The notes under the pieces are model-generated. The model had not been told where the DNA came from, did not search any database, and was given only the letters and a program-made list of their open reading frames with translations. A stretch of DNA of 16,251 bases from Desulfobacteraceae bacterium (lineage in GTDB: Bacteria; Desulfobacterota; Desulfobacteria; Desulfobacterales; JAABRJ01), in NCBI GenBank assembly GCA_011390985.1, contig JAABRJ010000552.1, forward strand, positions 1-16,251, in the 5' to 3' direction. The translations under genes were made by a program, and so were the position numbers. Numbering within the stretch: the first letter of the stretch is position 1; every line of letters starts with the position of its first letter. Shown here piece by piece: positions 6,729 through 14,302 of the stretch.

Positions 6729-7784
6729 CTATTTGCGGGTCGCGTAGGCCTGGATCAGTTTCTCGTCCAAATCCGTGATGCGGGCGATGCTGGCAACGGG
6801 AATTTTCTCCTGCAGCAGGCGGTCCACCAGTTCCCGCTTGCCCCGGGGAAGGGATATCGGCGGGGGGCCGTTCACATGCGTGCCGGCGCCCTCACCCAGG
6901 CTCTTGCGGCCGGTGACGATCGGCAGGATCGTTTCCTCCCGGAAAGAACGGGCGAATGTTTCGAAATCCTGCTCCAGCCCCTTTTCTGCAAGGTCCGCGG
7001 CCCATTTCCGCAGCAAAGGGCTTGCCTCACGCGCCACATCCGTCAGGGTGGGAACACCCGCCAGCAGACAGGCGGCAATCCCGTTTGCCAGAAGACCACC
7101 GATATCCGCCGGGCTGTAACGGCGCTGGATGGAAAAGCGATAATCGTAATAAACCTGGATCGCGTGCACCCAATCCCGCAACTGCCGTTTTTCGATGAGA
7201 TAGTTGTCGACCCATACCGAGGCAATCTCGCCAAAGGGCACCCCACCCGCCGCCGGGGTGCAATAAATGCGGGGCTCGGCGGCATCTTCGCAGTTGAAAG
7301 CCGCCCGGATTTCAGACGGGGATTTGAGAAATGATTTCTCAGGCAGCGGGGCCTCCGCGGTGTACTTGAAAAGATGCGCCACATCACCCGGGTCGGCCAG
7401 GGTGTGACGCCCGGGGTCGAAGCCCGCCGCATCACGGGACTTTAGGCAAATGGCGAGCTCGGCGGCATTTGCCAAGCCCGTCGGCTTGAGCTGAAACACG
7501 ATCGGCCCCCCGAGGGCGGGAAGCGCGTGCAGATCTCGGGCGAAAGGCACGCCCGGATCTGTCAGGTGCAGACAAATCGACCGCGGGGCAGTCACCGACG
7601 CCGTGCCGCTGCCGCCGCCTTCGGCCTCAGCGCCAAAGCCGGCCTCCTGAAGGTGCGCATCTGAAGTCAGGCTGCCGACCCGCAGATAGGCCTCGAATTG
7701 CGACAACTGGCAGGCATAATACAACATCACGCCGCGCGCGCTGAAGAGTTCCACCGTGGCGTGAATGGCATCTTTTGAAAACAT
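6729..7784 (-). CDS. Conserved-looking protein of unknown function, 351 residues
   Basis: I do not recognise this protein with confidence. It is soluble-looking, with no signal peptide or membrane helix. The N-terminal half (about 9-120) alternates strands and helices: a VELFSARGVMLYYACQLSQF opening, an EAYLRVGSL segment, then GGPIVFQLKPTGL and AICLKSRDAAGFD. This pattern faintly recalls DarT-like or other ADP-ribosyltransferase-fold proteins, but no catalytic signature can be assigned. The middle (about 185-290) is helical and Trp/Tyr-rich. The last 35 residues (LVDRLLQEKIPVASIARITD followed by LDEKLIQAY) resemble the short helix-turn-helix tail seen in Rpn/transposase-like proteins. The start is ATG 7784 with AAAGGA at good spacing; the frame runs on upstream without support. 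It follows the thioesterase gene by 95 bases on the same strand. Confidence 0.7.
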   Translation of the reverse strand: MFSKDAIHATVELFSARGVMLYYACQLSQFEAYLRVGSLTSDAHLQEAGFGAEAEGGGSGTASVTAPRSICLHLTDPGVPFARDLHALPALGGPIVFQLKPTGLANAAELAICLKSRDAAGFDPGRHTLADPGDVAHLFKYTAEAPLPEKSFLKSPSEIRAAFNCEDAAEPRIYCTPAAGGVPFGEIASVWVDNYLIEKRQLRDWVHAIQVYYDYRFSIQRRYSPADIGGLLANGIAACLLAGVPTLTDVAREASPLLRKWAADLAEKGLEQDFETFARSFREETILPIVTGRKSLGEGAGTHVNGPPPISLPRGKRELVDRLLQEKIPVASIARITDLDEKLIQAYATRK

Positions 7785-7879
7785 GAGAATCCTTTCTTTA
7801 TTTGGTCGAAGCCAAGCCGCCCGGGGGCCGCTCGACGACCCCGGGGCGGTTAGGCCTGAATCCCCGATGGGTGCGAATA

Positions 7880-8356
7880 TCACCCCACGATATAGGTCCC
7901 GGTGCCCACGGCAATCAGCACCCCGGCATCGCTGTGCAGTTCCATCCGGGTGACGGCCACCTTGCTGCCGGTGCGCATGATAACGCCGGTGGCCAAAAAC
8001 TCGGTTCCCTTGCCGGGCCGCAGGTAGTCCACCCGCAGGTCGATGGTGCTGATCCGGGCGACCTTCCTGGCGATTTGGTCCATGGGCTGGCCGACAAGCT
8101 GGTTGAGGATCCCGGCGGTGACCGCAAGCCCTCCGGCGGCATCCACGACGGCCGAAATCACGCCGCCGTGCAGGATTCCGTAGAGGGGGTTGCCCACCAG
8201 GCATGGCTGCATGGGGATGGCCACCTGGACCTGCTTTTCTCCAAGAGAGCGCACCTCCAGCCCCAGCACCCGGTTGAAGGGCAGCTGTTCCTCGTAAAGC
8301 CGCCGCAGAAATTCGAAAAGACGGGCCAGGTCGGTTGCACCGTGGGGCTGCTGCAC
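7880..8356 (-). CDS. Hotdog-fold (PaaI-type) thioesterase
   Basis: Probable acyl-CoA thioesterase of the hotdog superfamily, 158 residues, the normal length. The core motif is NPLYGILHGGVISAVVDAAG at about 56-75: the HGG and the following Asp (D72) are the family's active-site region at the start of the long central helix. The second half has DLRVDYLRPGKG and GSKVAVTRMEL strands, typical of this subgroup. The start chosen is GTG 8356, preceded by AAAGG; the frame stays open to 8476, but a predicted promoter at 8448-8476 would place the transcript start near 8441, inside that extension. Substrate is unknown. Family call is firm, exact substrate is not inferable. Confidence 0.88.
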   Translation of the reverse strand: MQQPHGATDLARLFEFLRRLYEEQLPFNRVLGLEVRSLGEKQVQVAIPMQPCLVGNPLYGILHGGVISAVVDAAGGLAVTAGILNQLVGQPMDQIARKVARISTIDLRVDYLRPGKGTEFLATGVIMRTGSKVAVTRMELHSDAGVLIAVGTGTYIVG

Positions 8357-8447
8357 CTGATGAGACCTTTCTACCGGCGATCCTGAAAACCGCTGGCCGT
8401 AACCGCGGGGCCGGCTGTCAACGCTTCGCCGCCAAAGCGTTCCCGAC

Positions 8448-8476
8448 AAGATAAACCGCTTCACCCGGCCCGTCAA
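8448..8476 (-). promoter_or_regulatory. Sigma70-like promoter of the thioesterase gene
   Basis: Minus-strand TTGACG (8476-8471), a 17-base spacer and TATCTT (8453-8448). Predicted start near 8441, about 85 bases before the GTG at 8356. This supports the shorter thioesterase protein. Confidence 0.5.
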
Positions 8477-8527
8477 ATTGCGGACCGATGCGGGCAGCGG
8501 CTTCGGCCACGTTCAAAATTTTTACTT

Positions 8528-8556
8528 TCGACTTTTTCGGACAAGCGGTGTATAGA
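8528..8556 (+). promoter_or_regulatory. Possible promoter of the kamA-family gene
   Basis: TCGACT (8528-8533), a 17-base spacer and TATAGA (8551-8556) on the plus strand, within an AT-rich patch between the divergent thioesterase and aminomutase genes. Transcription would start about 40 bases before the ATG at 8604. Confidence 0.4.
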
Positions 8557-8603
8557 AATTTTTCGGTCGAGACGATCAGATTTTCACACAGAAAGCCCCC
8601 CGA

Positions 8604-9689
8604 ATGGCCCCCGACGCGCTCTGCACGCCCTCCAACCACCACCCCGCAGACGACAGCGACAGCTGGCAGCGGATGATAGCGGACAGCATCACCACCGCCG
8701 AAGGCCTGGCGGCGCATCTGCCCGTCGACCCGGACCGCATCCGGACGGTCATCCAGCGCTACCCCATGCGGATCACCCCTTACTACCTGGCGCTCATCCG
8801 GCAGCAACAGGACCCCATCTGGCGTCAGGCGGTCCCGGACCCGGCGGAGATCCGCGATACGGATCTCGCAGCCGACGGCTTGGGGGAGGAGCCACAGTCC
8901 CCCGTTCCCAACCTGACCCATCGTTACCCGGACCGCGTCCTGTTCGCGGTCTCGAGCCAGTGTGCCGTGTACTGCCGGCACTGCATGCGAAAACGCAAGG
9001 TGGGCCGGCCCGCTGGCATCACAGCCGCAACGCGGCGGGAGGGCGTCGCCTATATCCGGCATCACACCGCAGTGCGGGACGTGATCCTCTCCGGGGGCGA
9101 CCCCTTGATGCTGGCCGATGACGTCATCGCGGCGCTGCTGGCAGAGCTGCGGGCGATCGCCCATGTGGAAACCATCCGGATCCATTCGCGCATCCCCTGC
9201 ACCCTGCCCCAACGCATCACGCCAACCCTGGTCGGCATCCTGCGGCGCTTTCACCCGCTTTTTCTCAACACCCACTTCAACCACCCGGCCGAGCTGACCC
9301 CCGCAGCCGCCCAAGCCTGCGCGGCCCTGGCCGACGGGGGCATTCCGCTGGGTTGCCAGACCGTGCTGCTCAAGGGGGTCAACGATCACCCGACCGTGAT
9401 GCAATCCCTGCTGCGGGGGCTGCTCAAAATGCGGGTCAAGCCCTATTACCTGCACCACCCCGACCCCATCCGGGGCACCGCCCACTTCAGGCTCCCGGTG
9501 CGCAAAGGGTTAGAGTTGATGCGGAGCCTGCGCGGCGCCGTCTCGGGCATGGCCATCCCCCAGTACATGATCGACCTGCCGGGCGGAGGGGGCAAGGTGC
9601 CGCTGCTGCCCGATTATGTTCAAAGCGCAGATCAAAACCGAATGCGCGTGTCCAACTATCGGGGGGAAGTCTACGAATATCCCGGTTAG
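8604..9689 (+). CDS. kamA: KamA-family radical SAM aminomutase (lysine 2,3-aminomutase-like)
   Basis: Radical SAM, PLP-dependent aminomutase of 361 residues. The cluster motif CxxxCxxC is C120, C124, C127 (CAVYCRHC). SGGDP (163-167) is the family signature, and the PLP lysine is K331 in PGGGGKVPLLP. By alignment from memory with the Clostridium subterminale enzyme, R129 matches the residue binding the substrate carboxylate, and D287 and D324 match the two aspartates that hold the lysine side-chain amine, with the same 37-residue spacing. This favours lysine or a lysyl group over glutamate. Length lies between EpmB (about 340, acts on elongation factor P) and clostridial KamA (about 416), so free lysine or EF-P modification are both possible. 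No acetyltransferase (AblB) or EpmA lies adjacent. The ATG has only a weak GAAAG ribosome site; a second ATG is at 8673. Confidence 0.9.
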   Translation: MAPDALCTPSNHHPADDSDSWQRMIADSITTAEGLAAHLPVDPDRIRTVIQRYPMRITPYYLALIRQQQDPIWRQAVPDPAEIRDTDLAADGLGEEPQSPVPNLTHRYPDRVLFAVSSQCAVYCRHCMRKRKVGRPAGITAATRREGVAYIRHHTAVRDVILSGGDPLMLADDVIAALLAELRAIAHVETIRIHSRIPCTLPQRITPTLVGILRRFHPLFLNTHFNHPAELTPAAAQACAALADGGIPLGCQTVLLKGVNDHPTVMQSLLRGLLKMRVKPYYLHHPDPIRGTAHFRLPVRKGLELMRSLRGAVSGMAIPQYMIDLPGGGGKVPLLPDYVQSADQNRMRVSNYRGEVYEYPG

Positions 9690-9693
9690 CCGC

Positions 9694-9728
9694 CGTCTGC
9701 CCTGCAGCCCGGGGCGGCAGGGCAGACG
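9694..9728. terminator. 12-bp perfect hairpin between convergent genes
   Basis: CGTCTGCCCTGC (9694-9705) and GCAGGGCAGACG (9717-9728) are perfect inverted copies around an 11-base GC-rich loop. The hairpin fills the gap between the kamA-family stop and the hisD stop, directly touching the latter. Neither side has a T-tract, so it is not a classical intrinsic terminator, but its position suggests a two-way transcript end or 3'-end stabiliser. Confidence 0.5.
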
Positions 9729-11054
9729 TCAGGGGCTTGGGGTGTCGGCGGGTTGCGATTCCAGCCGGACACGCACGGCATTGGCATGGGCGCCCAACCC
9801 CTCGGTTTCAGCAAGCCGGATGATATCCCGGGCCTCATCCTGCAGCGCCGCCGGCAAATAATGGATCAGGCTGGTCTTCTTGGTGAAGTGGTCCACGCAA
9901 AGGGCCGAGGAAAATCGGGCGGTGCCCGCCGTGGGCAGCACGTGGTTGGGACCGGCGACGTAGTCTCCCACCGGTTCGGGCGTGAAATGGCCGAGAAAGA
10001 CGGCGCCGGCATTGCGGATCCGACCGACCCAGTCGAAGGGCGCCTCGAGCTGGAGTTCCAGGTGCTCGGGGGCGATCCGGTTGGCCAGCGCCACCGCCGC
10101 AGCGATATCCGGCACAATCAGGACCGCGCCGTAGCGGGCCAGCGACGCCTCGGCGATTTCGCGGCGCGCCAGGCGCGGCAGTTGATCCTTGACGGCAGCC
10201 ACCACGGCGGTGGCGATTTCGGCCGAATCGGTCAGCAAAACAGCAGAGGCCAAGGGGTCATGTTCGGCCTGGGAAAGCAGGTCGGCGGCCGCAAAAGCCG
10301 GCCGCGCGGAGCGGTCGGCGATCACCAGGATTTCGCTGGGCCCGGCGATCATGTCGATACCGACCGTGCCCGCCACGAGCTTTTTGGCCAGGGTGACGTA
10401 GACATTGCCCGGCCCGACGATCACCTCCACGGCCGGGATGGTTTCGGTGCCGTAGGCCAGGGCCGCGATGGCCCAGGCGCTGCCGACGCGGTAGACCGCA
10501 TCGACCCCCGCTTTTCGGGCCGCCACCAGCAGGTGGGGGTCGACCTTGCCGTCGCGGGTGGGCGGGGTCACCATCACCAGCCGCCGAACACCCGCGATCC
10601 GGGCGGGAATGGCGCCCATCAAAACGGAGGAGACCAGCGGGGTTTTGCCTTGCTTGCCGCCCGGCACGTAGATCCCGGCGGCGTCCACGGGGTTGACCAT
10701 CTGTCCCAGGACCGTACCCGGCCGCTGGGTGCGGATCCAGGATTGATCGACCTGCTGCCGGTGAAAATCCGTAATTTGGCGCTCGGCCCGGTCAAGCGCC
10801 CGCATGAAGCCCTGGTCAACTTGACTGCGGGCGGCTGCGATCTCTTCCGGGCTGACCTCGATTTCGGCCGCGGTCAGGTCGGGGGCGTCAAAACGACGGC
10901 TGTATTCCACCAGGGCGCTGTCGCCGCGGCGACGAACGGCGTCGATGATCCGGCCGACCGCCTGGAGGTCTTTTTTGCGGACGGCCAGCTCGCGGTTGAC
11001 GATCGCGGCCAGGCGTTTCTCGGCCGCAGCGGAGGGAAAGGAAAAAATTTTCAT
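9729..11054 (-). CDS. hisD: Histidinol dehydrogenase
   Basis: Catalyses the last two steps of histidine synthesis, oxidising L-histidinol to L-histidine with two NAD+. It is 441 residues, the usual length. Family features are complete: GIYVPGG at 127-133, the VGPGNVYVTLAKK segment at 213-225, and IDMIAGPSEI at 233-242. The zinc ligands by family pattern are Q262 and H265 (SQAEH), D364 (VGDYVAGPNH) and H423 (GLGAHANAV), and the catalytic pair is E330-H331 (APEHLEL). The start chosen is ATG 11054 behind AAAAGG; the frame is open 40 codons further up but that part is not family-like. No other his gene is in the window. It is divergent from serC. Confidence 0.96.
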   Translation of the reverse strand: MKIFSFPSAAAEKRLAAIVNRELAVRKKDLQAVGRIIDAVRRRGDSALVEYSRRFDAPDLTAAEIEVSPEEIAAARSQVDQGFMRALDRAERQITDFHRQQVDQSWIRTQRPGTVLGQMVNPVDAAGIYVPGGKQGKTPLVSSVLMGAIPARIAGVRRLVMVTPPTRDGKVDPHLLVAARKAGVDAVYRVGSAWAIAALAYGTETIPAVEVIVGPGNVYVTLAKKLVAGTVGIDMIAGPSEILVIADRSARPAFAAADLLSQAEHDPLASAVLLTDSAEIATAVVAAVKDQLPRLARREIAEASLARYGAVLIVPDIAAAVALANRIAPEHLELQLEAPFDWVGRIRNAGAVFLGHFTPEPVGDYVAGPNHVLPTAGTARFSSALCVDHFTKKTSLIHYLPAALQDEARDIIRLAETEGLGAHANAVRVRLESQPADTPSP

Positions 11055-11145
11055 GGCAGCAGACCTTTTTCGAACGTGGTGATTCCCTGCCGGGACCGCC
11101 GCAGGGAGCCAAAGGCGGCTTTCATCGGCGAAAACCGTGGTGGGC

Positions 11146-11174
11146 TGGATAAAATAACCGGCGAATCCTGTCAA
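11146..11174 (-). promoter_or_regulatory. Possible hisD promoter
   Basis: A perfect TTGACA (11174-11169), a 17-base spacer and a weak TATCCA (11151-11146) on the minus strand, about 90 bases before the hisD ATG. The -10 match is poor, so confidence is limited. Confidence 0.35.
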
Positions 11175-11319
11175 CTCTCTTCAGGCGACCGGCGGCGCCG
11201 AACATTTTGAACCCATGCTCAAAATTGAGATTGACTTCCGGCGGTCGATCTGAACAAATGCCAGCCCGAACGGCTGTCATGGCGCACTCAGGCAATCGCA
11301 ACTTTACTGGAGGAGATAG

Positions 11320-12408
11320 ATGAAGGCAAACCGAATCCATAATTTCAACCCGGGCCCTGCCGCCCTCCCCCTGCCCGTACTGGAAGAAATCCAGGCGTCC
11401 TTCCTGGATTTCGAGGGCACCGGGATGTCCATCACCGAGGTCAGCCACCGCTCCAAGCAGTTTGAGGCGGTTCTCAACGACGCCGTCGACCGCACCCGGC
11501 GTCTGCTGCAACTTGACGATCGTTTCAAGGTGCTTTTCCTGCAGGGCGGGGCCAGCCTGCAGTTCTGCATGATCCCCATGAACTTCCTGCGGGACGGGGA
11601 GAACGCCGACTACGTCAATACCGGCACCTGGTCCACCAAGGCGATCAAGGAGGCCCGCATCCTAAACAAGCAGGTCCAGGTGGTGGCCTCCTCCGAGGAC
11701 CGCAACTTCAGCTACATCCCGCGGGAGATCGCCTTCACCCCCGATGCCGCGTATGTCCACATCACGTCCAACAACACCATCAAGGGCACCCAGTGGCCCG
11801 CATTTCCCGATAGCGGTGCGATCCCGCTGGTGGCGGACATGTCCTCGGACATCCTGAGCCGCCGTTTCGACGCATCAAAATTCGGCTTGATCTACGCCGG
11901 GGCGCAGAAAAACATCGGCCCGGCCGGCGTCTGCATGGTCATCATCCGCGACGACATGCTCTCCCGGGTTCCCGCGACACTGCCCACCATGCTCTCCTAC
12001 ACCACCTTTGCGGACAAAAATTCGCTCTTCAACACGCCGCCTTGTTTTGCGATTTACACCGTCCAAATAGTGCTCAAATGGCTGGAGGACACCATCGGAG
12101 GCTTGGCGCCGATGGCGGCCCTCAACCGCCGCAAGGCCGACGTCCTCTACGGGGCCATCGATGCCAGCGAATTTTACCGCGGGACCGCCGACACCGACAG
12201 CCGCTCCCTGATGAACGTCACGTTCCGACTGCCCAGCGAAGACCTCGAAAAACGCTTTGTGGCCCAGGCCATGGAAAACGGCCTCGGGGGGCTCAAGGGT
12301 CACCGCTCCGTCGGCGGCTGCCGCGCATCGATCTACAACCCCACCCCACTGGCGGCGGTCGAGGCCCTGGTGGACTTCATGCGGACCTTCGAAAAAAAGA
12401 ACGGCTGA
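11320..12408 (+). CDS. serC: Phosphoserine aminotransferase
   Basis: PLP enzyme that converts 3-phosphohydroxypyruvate and glutamate to phosphoserine in serine synthesis, and can act in the parallel step of PLP synthesis. It has 362 residues, the same length as the E. coli enzyme. Visible family features are FNPGPAALP at 9-17, MSITEVSHRSKQF at 36-48, the QGGAS phosphate-binding turn at 75-79, GTWSTKA at 102-108 and the PLP lysine K197 in AGAQKNIGPAG. The C-terminus has GLKGHRSVGGCRASIYN. The ATG is preceded by a strong GGAGGAGA ribosome site. It is transcribed away from hisD and ends at a strong intrinsic terminator. Confidence 0.97.
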   Translation: MKANRIHNFNPGPAALPLPVLEEIQASFLDFEGTGMSITEVSHRSKQFEAVLNDAVDRTRRLLQLDDRFKVLFLQGGASLQFCMIPMNFLRDGENADYVNTGTWSTKAIKEARILNKQVQVVASSEDRNFSYIPREIAFTPDAAYVHITSNNTIKGTQWPAFPDSGAIPLVADMSSDILSRRFDASKFGLIYAGAQKNIGPAGVCMVIIRDDMLSRVPATLPTMLSYTTFADKNSLFNTPPCFAIYTVQIVLKWLEDTIGGLAPMAALNRRKADVLYGAIDASEFYRGTADTDSRSLMNVTFRLPSEDLEKRFVAQAMENGLGGLKGHRSVGGCRASIYNPTPLAAVEALVDFMRTFEKKNG

Positions 12409-12438
12409 AAACCAGGCCGTCACCGGCCAATCGTCCAT

Positions 12439-12477
12439 ACGGCCTGCCGCCCCGGTGGCTTCAGGCCGTTTTTTTTT
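12439..12477 (+). terminator. Intrinsic terminator of serC
   Basis: ACGGCCTG (12439-12446) pairs perfectly with CAGGCCGT (12462-12469) around a 15-base loop, and the end of the stem runs into nine consecutive T (12469-12477). It starts 30 bases after the serC stop. The 3' arm and T-tract lie inside the last codons of the convergent phosphatase gene, where they encode the Lys-Lys-Thr-Ala tail. Confidence 0.88.
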
Positions 12478-14080
12478 CGCGGCGGCGCCGAACGGCAATC
12501 ATCGAGATGTCGTCAAAAGGCTGGGCCTGGCCGATGTGGTCGAAGAGGTGGGCGCGGAGATGCTCGACCATTTCGGCGGCCGAGGACGTCCGGCTGACCA
12601 CCAGATCCAGCAGCCGTTGCTTGCCGAACATTTCGGCCCCCGGCGAGTGGGCCTCGGTCACCCCGTCGGTGTAGCCCACCAGAATGTCCCCGGGCGCCAG
12701 GGTCGCCTCGCCCTGCTGAAAATCCGCATGCGGCCACATCCCCACCGCCGGCCCGGTGGGTACCAGAAAGCGCTTGATGGTGCCCCCGCCGACGATCAGG
12801 GGCGGCTCGTGCCCTCCGTTGATGTAAGTCAGCTTTCCGCTGGGGATCTCCAGCACTCCGAAAAAGAGGGTGGCAAACATCCCCAGATCCCCGTGATTCT
12901 GGGCGATGTAGTCATTGGTGAGGCTGACCGCGCGAAGCATCTGGTCCTGACAGAGTTCCGGGGCCTGGCCCGGCAGCGGGTTGTGGGCCGTGGGCATCCC
13001 CAGGCCCTCCAGAGCGCTCTGACCCGAAAAAATGCGGATCAGGCTGCGGAAAAGCGCCATAAACAGGGCGGCCCCGACCCCCTTGTCGCAGACATCGGCA
13101 ATCACCAGGCCGATGCGTTTTCCGGGCAGCTCGAATTCATCGTAAAAATCCCCCGCCACCTGGCGGGCCGGCTCGAAAAAGGCGGCGATCTGCCACCCGG
13201 GCTGTTGCAGCAGACGCCCCGGCAGAAAATTCTGCTGCATCTGACGCCCTTTTTCCAGTTCCTTGCCCAGGGTTGCCGAATAGGCTTCCACCTGCTGGAG
13301 GCTCTCTTTAAGGGCAGCTTCCGCATCCTTGCGTTTTTCGATGGCCTCGGAAATCTGGCGGTACATGCGGTTGAAGGCCGCGATCACCTCGCCCAGTTCA
13401 TCCTGACGGCGCATCGTCGCGGCATAAAAAGCAGGCGCCGGCGCATCCCGCACGATGGCCTCACCGGCCGTGATCAGATCCCTGCGCAGATTGAGGATCG
13501 GGGTTACCACGATGGGATCCAACGCGACCCAGGCACCGACGGTGACAAATAGTGAGATGATGATCACCAGCCCGGCAATCCGAAAGATAAAGGCATACAG
13601 TTCATGCTGCACCCAGGCCGCATCGTGGCGCAAGATCAGGATGCGGGACGGTGACAGCCGGTCCAGCGGGCAGACCACGTCGTAGCGCCGGGGATCGCGG
13701 TGCTCGACCCCCGAAGGGTTTCCGGTTTTAAAGGCCGCGAAATTCAGCTCGGGGGGCTCCCCGAAACTGCCGACCTTGACCCCGTCGGCGCGGTACAGGG
13801 TGCCGCCCAGGACAAAGGGATGGGTTTGCATCACCATCAGCCTTGCCAGCAGGTCCCCGTCACCGATTCCGGAAGGGGCGAAGGCCATCACCATCGAGAC
13901 CTTGGCCGCGGAGACCTCCTTCAGCCGGTCGAGCAATTCCGCTTTGCGCTTGTGCGCGGAGGGCACCAGGATGATGGCCTCGATCAGGATCACGCTGGCG
14001 AACACCCAGAAGACGATCCGCCGCGACAATCGCGATGTGGGCAGCTTCAGCAGCGCTCTGAAAAAATAAAAATCGGCCAT
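12461..14080 (-). CDS. Membrane HAMP-SpoIIE (PP2C-type) serine phosphatase, RsbU-like
   Basis: A 539-residue membrane signalling phosphatase. Transmembrane helix 1 is at about 22-40, a periplasmic sensor region follows to about 162 with no domain I recognise, helix 2 is at about 163-187, a HAMP linker at about 188-245 (VVTPILNLRRDL, DELGEVIAAFN), then a coiled coil to about 285. The SpoIIE/PP2C domain fills 286-530 with its metal-binding motifs: GDFYD (310-314), ADVCDKGVGAALFM (328-341), GHEPPL (423-428), GYTDGVTEA (469-477) and FDDIS (522-526). Such proteins dephosphorylate serine on STAS-domain anti-anti-sigma proteins in partner-switching systems; no STAS or anti-sigma kinase gene is in the window. 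The ATG has GGGAG just upstream. A TATCAT -10-like box lies about 100 bases upstream, without a clear -35. It is divergent from the cheD-like gene. Confidence 0.93.
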   Translation of the reverse strand: MADFYFFRALLKLPTSRLSRRIVFWVFASVILIEAIILVPSAHKRKAELLDRLKEVSAAKVSMVMAFAPSGIGDGDLLARLMVMQTHPFVLGGTLYRADGVKVGSFGEPPELNFAAFKTGNPSGVEHRDPRRYDVVCPLDRLSPSRILILRHDAAWVQHELYAFIFRIAGLVIIISLFVTVGAWVALDPIVVTPILNLRRDLITAGEAIVRDAPAPAFYAATMRRQDELGEVIAAFNRMYRQISEAIEKRKDAEAALKESLQQVEAYSATLGKELEKGRQMQQNFLPGRLLQQPGWQIAAFFEPARQVAGDFYDEFELPGKRIGLVIADVCDKGVGAALFMALFRSLIRIFSGQSALEGLGMPTAHNPLPGQAPELCQDQMLRAVSLTNDYIAQNHGDLGMFATLFFGVLEIPSGKLTYINGGHEPPLIVGGGTIKRFLVPTGPAVGMWPHADFQQGEATLAPGDILVGYTDGVTEAHSPGAEMFGKQRLLDLVVSRTSSAAEMVEHLRAHLFDHIGQAQPFDDISMIAVRRRREKKTA

Positions 14081-14302
14081 GGGCTCCCGCCTTCAACTCC
14101 TGCTCGCGCCGGGGCAAAACGCCCTCGTGGGTTTGGACAAGACCCGTTTGGTCCTCGCCCGTCAAAACAACTGTTGGTATGATAGGCACGAAACTGCAAA
14201 ATAAAAGCGCCGGGAAGCGCTCGCCGGATAGGGGGCGCCCGCCAACGCCTGGGGTGGGGAAAACGGGTCAAGCTCCGCAGGGTTTTTCCGATAATAGTCT
14301 GT

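Noticed and set aside
8418..9485. Open frame of 355 codons on the strand opposite the kamA-like gene
   Set aside because: It overlaps a gene with a complete radical-SAM motif set, and its translation is Gly/Val/Asp-rich without any family pattern; it is a GC-skew shadow.
9753..11210. Open frame of 485 codons opposite hisD
   Set aside because: hisD has all catalytic and zinc residues; the opposite frame is rich in Gly, His, Asp and Arg and has no domain signature.
12257..13552. Open frame of 431 codons overlapping serC and the phosphatase gene in antisense
   Set aside because: Both overlapped genes are clear; the frame crosses the serC terminator and shows no motif.
14182..14200. AGGCACG-AAAC-TGCA resembles a sigma54 promoter upstream of the cheD-like gene
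   Set aside because: The distance between GG and GC is nine bases, not the strict ten, and no activator site is evident.
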